40,495 nt of DNA, from contig NZ_AUFC01000024.1 in NCBI RefSeq assembly GCF_000426305.1, positions 1-40,495 on the forward strand, in the 5' to 3' direction. The position numbers were made by a program, and so were the translations under genes. Each line of letters starts with the position of its first letter. The stretch's first letter is position 1. Source of the DNA: Anaerovorax odorimutans DSM 5092. GTDB lineage: Bacteria > Bacillota > Clostridia > Peptostreptococcales > Anaerovoracaceae. Shown one piece after another: positions 33,942-40,495 of the stretch. A model generated the notes under the pieces. That model ran no database searches and had not been told where the DNA came from. It saw only the letters and a program-made list of their open reading frames with translations.

Positions 33942-33969
33942 TCATAAAATCTTGTCCAAACCATATTAT
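33942..33969 (+). promoter_or_regulatory. Candidate sigma-E promoter of spoIIIA
   Basis: TCATAAA (33942-33948) and CATATTAT (33962-33969), 13 bases apart, resemble the mother-cell sigma-E elements (ATA-type -35, CATACAnT -10). spoIIIA is a classical sigma-E operon. The match is imperfect. Confidence 0.4.
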
Positions 33970-34016
33970 TTATTATCAATACATTTTAAAGCTAAATAAA
34001 GAGGATGAGGTATTAC

Positions 34017-34925
34017 ATGGATAACTTAAATAATATTTTAATGAAATTACCAGGTGAAGTAGGAGGTCAAATAAGAAGCCTTTCCAATGATGTACTGCAA
34101 AATTTAGAAGAAATACGAATAAAAATAGGAAGTGACATTAAAATTTTTTCTGAAGGCAAGGAATATGAATTAAAAAGCCAAAGTGGCTTAAAAATTAATA
34201 AGGAATTAATTAATAAAATTTTTAATAATATTTTAAATCATTCTGCATATGCATACCAAGAAGAATTGTCAAATGGATATATTACAATAGAAGGAGGACA
34301 TAGAGTAGGCGTTTGCGGGCGTACTGTAGTTGAAAATGGAAAAATAAAAACTATTAAAGATATTTCTTCTTTAAATATCCGCAGAAGCAGAGAAATAATA
34401 GGTGTTTCAGATCCTTGTATGAAATTTTTAGTTAAAAATAAAAATCAAATTTATAATACAGTTATTGTATCTCCACCGAAATGCGGAAAGACAACATTAT
34501 TACGAGATTTAATAAGAAATTTAAGTAACATGGGATTTAAAGTTGGAGTATGCGATGAACGTTCTGAAATATCAGGTATGTATAATGGGTATTCTAATTA
34601 TGATTTAGGTACAAGAACTGACGTATTAGATGGATGCCCCAAAGATCAAGGAATGCTTATGCTTATACGCTCAATGTCTCCTGACATTATAGTAACTGAT
34701 GAAATTGGTAAAAAGCAAGATATAAATGCTATTGAAGCCAGTGTTTGTGCAGGTATAAGCCTTTTAACAACAATTCATGGCAATAATTATGAAGATATAT
34801 TAGCATCAGGGATAGGTGATCTTGTAAAAAGAGGAGTATTTCAAAGATTTATATATTTATCAAATGTTCCCGCAGTAGGTTCGATTTCTAGTGTAAGGGA
34901 TTTTAGAAATAATGTTATTATATAA
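34017..34925 (+). CDS. spoIIIAA: Stage III sporulation protein AA (ATPase)
   Basis: SpoIIIAA is the secretion-type ATPase of the SpoIIIA-SpoIIQ channel that joins mother cell and forespore. The 302-residue protein has a Walker A at residues 152-159 reading SPPKCGKT (serine in the first position where family members usually have glycine), CDERSEISGMYNG, and the Walker B/later motif PDIIVTDEIG. ATG 34017 is preferred to ATG 34005 because GATGAGG is correctly spaced for it and the upstream ATG has no room for a ribosome binding site. spoIIIAB follows. Confidence 0.94.
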   Translation: MDNLNNILMKLPGEVGGQIRSLSNDVLQNLEEIRIKIGSDIKIFSEGKEYELKSQSGLKINKELINKIFNNILNHSAYAYQEELSNGYITIEGGHRVGVCGRTVVENGKIKTIKDISSLNIRRSREIIGVSDPCMKFLVKNKNQIYNTVIVSPPKCGKTTLLRDLIRNLSNMGFKVGVCDERSEISGMYNGYSNYDLGTRTDVLDGCPKDQGMLMLIRSMSPDIIVTDEIGKKQDINAIEASVCAGISLLTTIHGNNYEDILASGIGDLVKRGVFQRFIYLSNVPAVGSISSVRDFRNNVII

Positions 34926-34969
34926 AAAGTTACGTATAAGAAAAATCATATAGAGGGGGGATATTATAA

Positions 34970-35494
34970 TTGTTTTATATAAAGATGATTTTATGCTTAT
35001 TAATTATTATAATAGGTGTTGTTTCTGGTCAATTAAAAGCAAAATCTTATGAAAATAGGCTTACACATTTGCAATCGTTAATTTCCACTCTTAAGATATT
35101 ACAATCAGAAATGAAGTATAAACTTGATCCTCTTCCAATAGTATTTGAGCGAATTGGTAAGACAGATGAAGGATTATCTTATAAATTATTAGCTAAAACT
35201 TGTGAAATATTAAAATCTGATTCATCTTTTGATTTTTCAAGCTGTTGGCAAGAAGCGGTAGATTATGTTTATAAGGATAGTTCTTTAACTAAAAAAGATT
35301 TACAGATCATATCAGATATTGGATATGACTTAGGTAAAACAGATATGGAAGGTCAAAGTAGTTTATTTACAAGAGCATTTACTTTGCTAGAGATTCAAGT
35401 GGGTGAAGCAAACCAGGAAAAAGTAACAAAAGGTCGTATGTATAAAAGTTTAGGTGCTGCGGTTGGATTTTTGATAGTAATAATATTTGTTTAA
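34970..35494 (+). CDS. spoIIIAB: Stage III sporulation protein AB
   Basis: SpoIIIAB is a membrane protein of the SpoIIIA channel, related to type II secretion component GspF. The 174-residue protein has helices at both ends (about 4-20 and 155-172) and the conserved LQSLISTLKILQSEMKY and KDLQIISDIGYDLGKTD segments. It uses a TTG start with AGAGGGGGGA eight bases upstream. In other spore formers spoIIIAC to spoIIIAH follow at once; here they do not. Confidence 0.93.
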   Translation: MFYIKMILCLLIIIIGVVSGQLKAKSYENRLTHLQSLISTLKILQSEMKYKLDPLPIVFERIGKTDEGLSYKLLAKTCEILKSDSSFDFSSCWQEAVDYVYKDSSLTKKDLQIISDIGYDLGKTDMEGQSSLFTRAFTLLEIQVGEANQEKVTKGRMYKSLGAAVGFLIVIIFV

Positions 35495-35856
35495 CTTTCT
35501 TAATTGTTAATCCAATTGTAATTCCTTCGAATCAAGATCGAGTTATAAATCATAAATTAAATATATTTAAAGCTGGTTATATTCTGGCTTACAAAAAGAT
35601 TGGTGATGAACCAGTCTTTTCGTTTACGTTAATCTTGATTTCATATATCTTAGTAATATATTAGTAATCAAATTGGCAAATTGGTGTAAATCAATAAAAA
35701 AACTTCCTAAATCTATCTCTTAAATTTGAGTGTATAGTTTTTTAAATTGCATCAATATTATATTTCAATAACTGAGATAAAAGATCTTGGTGTTCTTAAT
35801 TTCTTAGATTAAAAGTCTAATTATAAAAAATAAATAAAATGCTCATAAATAGTAAG
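35495..35856. other. Gene-poor gap after spoIIIAB
   Basis: No credible gene is visible in these A/T-rich 362 bases. A terminator-like hairpin (35594-35620) lies near the start. A short open frame runs through this hairpin to a stop near 35659, but it has no ATG or ribosome binding site and does not read like SpoIIIAC. No transposon ends or obvious direct repeats were seen. Confidence 0.6.
35594..35620 (+). terminator. Hairpin after spoIIIAB
   Basis: AAAAGATTGGT (35594-35604) and ACCAGTCTTTT (35610-35620) form an 11-bp stem with one G-U pair and a GATGA loop. The T run is short and within the stem, so efficiency is uncertain. Confidence 0.6.
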
Positions 35857-35885
35857 TTGACAGGAATTTATTTTTTTGCTAGTAT
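35857..35885 (+). promoter_or_regulatory. Promoter of the tetR-efflux operon
   Basis: TTGACA (35857-35862) and TAGTAT (35880-35885) are exactly 17 bases apart: a strong vegetative promoter. The -10 element overlaps the start of a perfect palindrome. Confidence 0.75.
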
Positions 35886-35907
35886 GTAAGTAAGTACTTA
35901 CTTACAT
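35884..35907. promoter_or_regulatory. Perfect 24-bp palindromic operator of TetR
   Basis: The left half ATGTAAGTAAGT (35884-35895) is an exact mirror of the right half to 35907. It begins inside the -10 element and covers the transcription start region, so binding of the adjacent TetR-family repressor would shut off the whole operon. Binding is inferred from position and symmetry. Confidence 0.8.
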
Positions 35908-35963
35908 CAAATCGTTACTGATATAGAAAATTAATTATATACGTATATATATGGAGGTTAATT

Positions 35964-36581
35964 ATGTTACAAAATATTCATCCCACTAAATTTTCAATTC
36001 TTCAGGCAGCAGTAGAAGTATTTGGTAAAAAAGGTTTTAATGGAGCAACTACAAAAGAAATTGCAAAAGCTGCTGGTATTTCTGAAGGCACCATTTTTAG
36101 ACATTTTCAAAATAAAACGGAGATTTTATATGAGGTGGTTAATAGTGTAGTGCCTTTAATTGGTGTTGAACCACTAAAAGAATGCATAGAAGATTGCAAT
36201 AATCTAGATGGAAGGGAAGCTTTGCAGCATATTATTCAAAACCGCTTTGAAACCATCTCCGCATCAAAAGTCTTTATGCGAATTATTCTTACTGAGATTC
36301 AATATGACATAGGATTACGCAATATCTATTTAAAGCGGGGTTACGAACCTATTTGTAAAATTCTAAAGGAATTTTTGTTATGCAGAATGGAGAAAGGAGA
36401 ATTTAGAAAGATAAATCCTGAGGTTATAATAAATGTTTTTTACTCTTATATACTTTTTTCAATAGAAAGTCAGCATTTATTAGGAGATACCCATAAACAG
36501 AAGTTTTTAGAACAGTCTTTATCAAGAGATCTTACTGATTTATTATTTGATGGAATAAAAGGACGTGAAGGAAATGAATAA
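35964..36581 (+). CDS. TetR/AcrR-family repressor
   Basis: The 205-residue protein has a typical N-terminal helix-turn-helix, ATTKEIAKAAGISEGTIFRH (about residues 29-48), and an all-helical ligand domain. TGGAGG precedes the ATG. It is the first gene of an efflux operon and overlaps the next gene by eight bases. Regulation of its own operon through the upstream palindrome, released by a transported drug or toxic compound, is the likely role; the ligand is unknown. Confidence 0.93.
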   Translation: MLQNIHPTKFSILQAAVEVFGKKGFNGATTKEIAKAAGISEGTIFRHFQNKTEILYEVVNSVVPLIGVEPLKECIEDCNNLDGREALQHIIQNRFETISASKVFMRIILTEIQYDIGLRNIYLKRGYEPICKILKEFLLCRMEKGEFRKINPEVIINVFYSYILFSIESQHLLGDTHKQKFLEQSLSRDLTDLLFDGIKGREGNE

Positions 36582-37467
36582 ATTCAGGTGTTGTGTATTA
36601 CTAATTTTTTTAATGGCATTTTTGCTAAGTGGATGTATATCAATGAGGGAAGAAGCAAAAATGGTTAGTTCTAAGCAAGGATCAGTAGAAGAAAATTTTA
36701 AAGATAACTCTAGGAGTGAGGAAAATGAATTGAGTGGACGTGCGGAAGCAGGAGAGAGCGTTAGTGTAGTGAGCAAATCAACGGGTAAGGTAGCAGAAGT
36801 TTTAGCAAATATTGGCTCAGAGGTAAAAAAAGGTCAGGTTTTACTTCATTTAGATTCACGGGAGCTTGCTGCAAACGTAGATGCTGCCAAAGCTAATCTG
36901 GAAAAAGCAAATGTCGCTTATAAAAAATATGCTTTGGAAAATGAGAAAAGGGCAAGAGAGCTTAAATTAGAAGGTGCTATGAGCATTTCTGATTATGATA
37001 ATAACTATGCTAGTGTTTTGGAAATGTCTGAAAGTGCAGTTAATCTGGCTCAAGCAAATTTAGACAAAGCGCAAATAGTATACAATGATAGTACTGTTAT
37101 TGCACCAATGGATGGAACTGTAACGGAAGCAAATGTAGAGATTGGAGAATTAATTAGCGCTCAGACTCAAGCTTTTAAGATTGTAAATCTAGATCAAATT
37201 AAAATTGAAATTCTTGTTAATGAAAAAAAAATAAATTCTTTAAAAATAGGTCAAAACTACAAAATTGAACTTTCTGCCATTCCAGAGAAGATATTCAATG
37301 GTAAAATTACAGATATTTCAGATGCAATAAATACAGCTTCAAAAGCTTATCCAGTACGAATTACTGTTGAGAATCCTGAACATTTGATAAAGGATGGAAT
37401 GTTTGCACGGGTATATTTGTCTTCAACAGATGGTGATGAGATGAAAAGCCTAGGAGGTGAGGAATAA
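36574..37467 (+). CDS. Lipoprotein membrane-fusion (HlyD/RND-type) protein
   Basis: From ATG 36574 the 297-residue product starts with a lipoprotein signal ending in LSGC (cysteine 21). The rest is a periplasmic-adaptor-like fold: biotinyl-lipoyl half (SVVSKSTGKVAEVLANIGSEVKKGQVLLHLD), a helical hairpin (about 105-165), second lipoyl half (VIAPMDGTVTEANVEIGE) and a beta-barrel. Such proteins normally bridge pump and outer membrane; in Gram-positives they assist export at the cell surface. A GTG at 36565 is an alternative start. The ATG overlaps the end of tetR, so translation is probably coupled. Confidence 0.88.
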   Translation: MNKFRCCVLLIFLMAFLLSGCISMREEAKMVSSKQGSVEENFKDNSRSEENELSGRAEAGESVSVVSKSTGKVAEVLANIGSEVKKGQVLLHLDSRELAANVDAAKANLEKANVAYKKYALENEKRARELKLEGAMSISDYDNNYASVLEMSESAVNLAQANLDKAQIVYNDSTVIAPMDGTVTEANVEIGELISAQTQAFKIVNLDQIKIEILVNEKKINSLKIGQNYKIELSAIPEKIFNGKITDISDAINTASKAYPVRITVENPEHLIKDGMFARVYLSSTDGDEMKSLGGEE

Positions 37468-37468
37468 A

Positions 37469-38119
37469 ATGAAAAATAAAAAAGTAGTTATTATTCTTAG
37501 CTCATTAATTGTAGTATTAACTGCAGTATGGGTTTATTTTGACTATCAGAAAAATCATTATATTGTAACCGAGGATGCCAAGGTTGATGCTACAATTGTT
37601 AAAGTAAGTCCTCAGATTAATGGAAAAATTACGGAGCTTACTTTTGAAGAAAATCAGCGCGTAGAAGAGAATGAAATGATAGCCAGACAGTCAGAAGAAT
37701 TACTTGCTGCGGGTGCAAATATTGAGATGACAGTAATAAGGGCTCCTATCAGCGGTCAAATTATTAAGAAAATGGCAAGTGTTGGTGAAATGGCAAGCCC
37801 TTCTAGTCCTATTGCAATGATGGTGAATCCAAATGAACTATACATAACTGCCAATATTGAAGAAGATAAAATTGAATTGGTTAAAGTAGGACAGGAAGTT
37901 TATTTTACAGTAGATTCGTTTCCAAAGGTATGGTTTAAAGGAAAAGTTGAATCTATAGGTAGTGCTTCTACCTCTGTCTCTTCCTTATTGTCTACACAGA
38001 GCAGTGGGAATTCATTTATCAAAGTTACTCAGCGAATACCGATAAAAATTAGCTTTAGTGAAAAATACGAGGAAAAGCTGCTTCCTGGAATGAATGCAAA
38101 GATAAAAATCTATTTGTAG
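37469..38119 (+). CDS. Short HlyD/EmrA-type membrane-fusion protein
   Basis: The 216-residue protein has one N-terminal membrane helix (about 6-24) followed by an EmrA-like core: YIVTEDAKVDATIVKVSP, the lipoyl halves around NGKITELTFEENQRV and VIRAPISGQIIKK, and a beta-barrel. The helical hairpin between lipoyl halves is reduced to about 15 residues, far shorter than in EmrA. ATG 37469 has GGAGGTGAGG upstream, one base after the previous stop. It should pair with the following EmrB-type transporter. Confidence 0.88.
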   Translation: MKNKKVVIILSSLIVVLTAVWVYFDYQKNHYIVTEDAKVDATIVKVSPQINGKITELTFEENQRVEENEMIARQSEELLAAGANIEMTVIRAPISGQIIKKMASVGEMASPSSPIAMMVNPNELYITANIEEDKIELVKVGQEVYFTVDSFPKVWFKGKVESIGSASTSVSSLLSTQSSGNSFIKVTQRIPIKISFSEKYEEKLLPGMNAKIKIYL

Positions 38120-38131
38120 GAGGATATATAT

Positions 38132-39703
38132 ATGACTTCATCTATACCGCTGAATGAACAAACTAAAATTCCTGTTCTTCCACTTACAATTGTAGTTATC
38201 GGTGCTTTTATGGCCTTTCTTGATAGCAGTATCGTAAATGTTGCTCTCCCACATATGATGTCTGTTTTCGGTGTATCAAGTAGTGATATGCAATGGATTT
38301 TGATTGCTTATATGCTTACAACAGGTATTGTTATTCCTACTAGTGCGTTTCTCTGTGAACGATTTGGTCATCGCAGGATTTATATTAGTTCATTGCTCAT
38401 TTTTACTGTTGGTTCTGCTTTGTGTGGGATTTCATGGAGCCTTAACATTATGATTGCTGCCAGAATTATTCAGGCTATTGGTGGAGGATTGATTATCCCT
38501 GTCAGTATGGCGATAGTATATTCCTTAGCACCCCGTGAAAAGATGGGGACAGCTATGGGAATATGGGGGTTAGCTGCCATTATGGGGCCATCAGTGGGAC
38601 CTACCTTAGGAGGATATTTGTTGGATACCCTGAGTTGGGAATGGATATTCTTTGTCAATTTACCCATAGGATTACTTGCCATTTTGCTTTGTCCATTCTA
38701 TTTAAAGGAAACAACAATCAATAAGGAAATAAAATTTGATTTGTTAGGAACTCTGCTTATTGCGATTGCTTGTTTTTCATTGTTATTGGCTTTGAGTAAG
38801 GGAACAGAATGGGGCTGGAAGTCCCAAAGCATTATTTCTCTTCTTATTATATGCTTATTTACATTAGCGGCATTTGTTGTATGGGAGAGTTCCATATCAA
38901 ATCCTCTTATTGATATCAGAGTTTTTAAAAACAAAGTCGTTATATCTAGTATATTGTCCATGTCTTTATTAACTATGGCAATGTTAGGTGTCATATTTAT
39001 TGTTCCTTTATATAGTGAAAATTTGTTAGGTTATTCTCCACTAAAGACAGGCATCATAATGATGCCTATGGCCATGGTTTCGGCATTTCTAATGCCGGTC
39101 AGTGGAAAAATATATGATAAGTATGGGGCGTTTTGTATTGGAATCATTGGTGTGATTATTGCAATAATAACTACTTATAACTTGAAAAACTTAAGTCTCA
39201 ATACGTCTTATAGCAATTTGCAGATTATGCTGGTTGTACGTTCACTGGGATTTGGTCTGGCTTTAATGCCGATATCGAATGCGGCGATGGGTGCAGTACC
39301 TAAATCTTTGGCATCCACTGCCTCGGCAGTTGTGAATACTGTTCGCCAAATTGCAAGTTCACTTGGAATCGCAATTATGAATTATGTTATTATGGTTAAG
39401 CAAGCTTATCATCAGAATATTTTACAGGATCTTATTAATTATGATTCCTTTCCTGCATGTCAAATGATTAAGCAATTGCAGTCACTTCTGATTTCAACAG
39501 GTATTGATAATACATCATCAAAGACTCAGGCGTTGAGTCTTATAAATGTGCTTATTACTCGCCAGGGAGCCATGGATTCAATTATTGATAGTATGATGAT
39601 CCTAGTTGTTATTTTAATAATAGCAATGCCCTTTGTTTTCTTGCTTACTCCTAAACAAGTGAAGGGGGCGCGTCTCCGTCAACAGAAGCAAATACGTCAA
39701 TAA
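38132..39703 (+). CDS. EmrB/QacA-type MFS drug transporter (DHA2, 14 TMS)
   Basis: The 523-residue membrane protein exports drugs by proton antiport. It shows the DHA2 hallmarks: FMAFLDSSIVNVALP in helix 1, the loop 2-3 motif ERFGHRRIY, and the antiporter motif C in helix 5 (MGPSVGPTLGG) followed by WEWIFFVNLPIG. Fourteen helices fit the length. AGGAGG lies just upstream, 12 bases after the membrane-fusion gene. Local base composition looks somewhat richer in G and C than the neighbouring genes, compatible with transfer. No clear terminator follows before the rRNA promoters. Confidence 0.94.
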   Translation: MTSSIPLNEQTKIPVLPLTIVVIGAFMAFLDSSIVNVALPHMMSVFGVSSSDMQWILIAYMLTTGIVIPTSAFLCERFGHRRIYISSLLIFTVGSALCGISWSLNIMIAARIIQAIGGGLIIPVSMAIVYSLAPREKMGTAMGIWGLAAIMGPSVGPTLGGYLLDTLSWEWIFFVNLPIGLLAILLCPFYLKETTINKEIKFDLLGTLLIAIACFSLLLALSKGTEWGWKSQSIISLLIICLFTLAAFVVWESSISNPLIDIRVFKNKVVISSILSMSLLTMAMLGVIFIVPLYSENLLGYSPLKTGIIMMPMAMVSAFLMPVSGKIYDKYGAFCIGIIGVIIAIITTYNLKNLSLNTSYSNLQIMLVVRSLGFGLALMPISNAAMGAVPKSLASTASAVVNTVRQIASSLGIAIMNYVIMVKQAYHQNILQDLINYDSFPACQMIKQLQSLLISTGIDNTSSKTQALSLINVLITRQGAMDSIIDSMMILVVILIIAMPFVFLLTPKQVKGARLRQQKQIRQ

Positions 39704-39911
39704 TATGTTAAGAAATCTAATTAATTTAAAAATACTTCTGATTACAAAGTAACAATTCAGATTATTATTTGACTTTGCTAAAAGTATTAAAATATTAGAT
39801 ATTCTTATTTATATAAATTTTTCAACTAATATTATTGAGTGTTAAAATATCAGGATTTTTCATAATAAAATATATATTTGAAAATAATTTTAATTTTATT
39901 GTATAAAACTG

Positions 39912-39940
39912 TTGACATATGTTGTTTATTTTGATATTCT
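39912..39940 (+). promoter_or_regulatory. rRNA promoter P1
   Basis: TTGACA (39912-39917) and TATTCT (39935-39940) are 17 bases apart, about 460 bases upstream of 16S rRNA. Confidence 0.65.
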
Positions 39941-40003
39941 AAATAAGCTGTTTCGACAAAATATCTTATAAAAAACAAATTTAAAAATAATTTAAAAAAA
40001 TTG

Positions 40004-40032
40004 TTGACAAGGATATCGAAACATTGTATACT
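40004..40032 (+). promoter_or_regulatory. rRNA promoter P2
   Basis: TTGACA (40004-40009) and TATACT (40027-40032) are 17 bases apart: a near-consensus promoter, preceded by A/T-rich UP-element-like sequence. With P1 it forms the tandem arrangement usual for rRNA operons. Confidence 0.8.
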
Positions 40033-40039
40033 AAGAAAG

Positions 40040-40395
40040 TTCGCTAAACACGAACTATGTTAGAAAACAACAGAGCTTCAAAGCTAAGTGTTAAATTATT
40101 ATTTTAACACGGGATCTTCTAAAACTCGATATATAATTTAGATGATCCATAGAACCTTGAAAACTCCATAGTGTAGAAATTTAGTCAAAGAGGACTTTAA
40201 GTAGTTCTCAAAAAAGACTAAAGTACAAACAATCAGCAAAGATTGGTAAGATGAATTCATAAACGAATGAGTCAACGTACAATTTCTTTAAAAAACAATA
40301 ATTCTAGATTCGTATAACCAAATATGAAGATAGAAAATGAAACGCGATGCGTTTTACTGAACCAGATTTTAAAGCTTCGGCTTTTAAATACAACT
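40040..40395 (+). other. rRNA leader with boxA-like element and processing stems
   Basis: The leader contains a GTGTTAAA/TTTAACAC hairpin (40088-40110) and a boxA-like AACCTTGAAAACT (40153-40165), the expected site for Nus-factor antitermination. Hairpins near 40341-40356 and 40367-40388 lie just before the 16S 5' end, where pre-rRNA processing stems belong. There is no protein gene. Confidence 0.6.

Positions 40396-40495
<100 letters not shown>

Noticed and set aside
35521-35661. Possible spoIIIAC remnant in the gap after spoIIIAB
   Set aside because: The frame passes through a hairpin, lacks an ATG start, and its residues do not resemble the SpoIIIAC helices.

Overview
The window is low-G+C DNA from an anaerobic, spore-forming member of the Clostridia. 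The evidence is an alpha/beta-type small acid-soluble spore protein, spoIIIAA-spoIIIAB, AT-rich codon use, Gram-positive ribosome binding sites, and gene orders typical of Firmicutes (relA-dtd-MBL-hemZ-hisS-aspS; nadD-yqeK-rsfS-leuS; mltG-trmR-trhP). I do not name a genus: only the first 100 bases of the 16S rRNA gene are present.

Layout. 1-435: no protein gene. The minus strand carries a structured RNA resembling the HEARO/IscB omega-RNA family, next to the window edge. 436-954: a lone lipoprotein. 1163-5517: methionine module metE-metF, with a LysR-type regulator gene converging on it. LysR-type half-sites lie upstream of metE, and a large two-stem hairpin separates the two transcription units. 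5740-6825: two unassigned small genes. 7015-9762: a yybP-ykoY (Mn2+) riboswitch with an overlapping terminator, then a P-type cation ATPase. 9825-10138: a spore protein gene whose Shine-Dalgarno sequence and start codon lie in one arm of a perfect long-range inverted repeat. 10288-10374: tRNA-Leu(CAA) on the minus strand, divergent from yajC.

10449-33830: a long run of plus-strand housekeeping genes. These cover protein export (yajC, fused secDF), the stringent response (relA), D-aminoacyl-tRNA proofreading (dtd), a metallo-hydrolase, haem-pathway radical SAM protein hemZ, three aminoacyl-tRNA synthetases (hisS, aspS, leuS), NAD synthesis (nadD), Ap4A hydrolysis (yqeK), ribosome silencing (rsfS), RNA decay (RNase J), ylbF, an N-terminally reduced M24 peptidase, efp, mltG, a wobble-uridine tRNA modification pair (trmR, trhP) and a CNNM/CBS membrane protein.

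34017-35494: only the first two genes of the eight-gene spoIIIA operon are here, followed by a terminator-like hairpin and a gene-poor gap. 35857-39703: a self-contained drug-efflux module: tetR, two membrane-fusion proteins and an EmrB-type MFS transporter, with a perfect 24-bp palindrome over the -10 element of its promoter. 39912-40495: tandem rRNA promoters, a boxA-containing leader and the start of 16S rRNA.

The best candidates for new biology are the 5' omega-RNA-like locus, the SASP mRNA inverted repeat that can hide its ribosome binding site, the truncated spoIIIA operon beside an efflux cassette, and the M24 peptidase without a creatinase N-domain.
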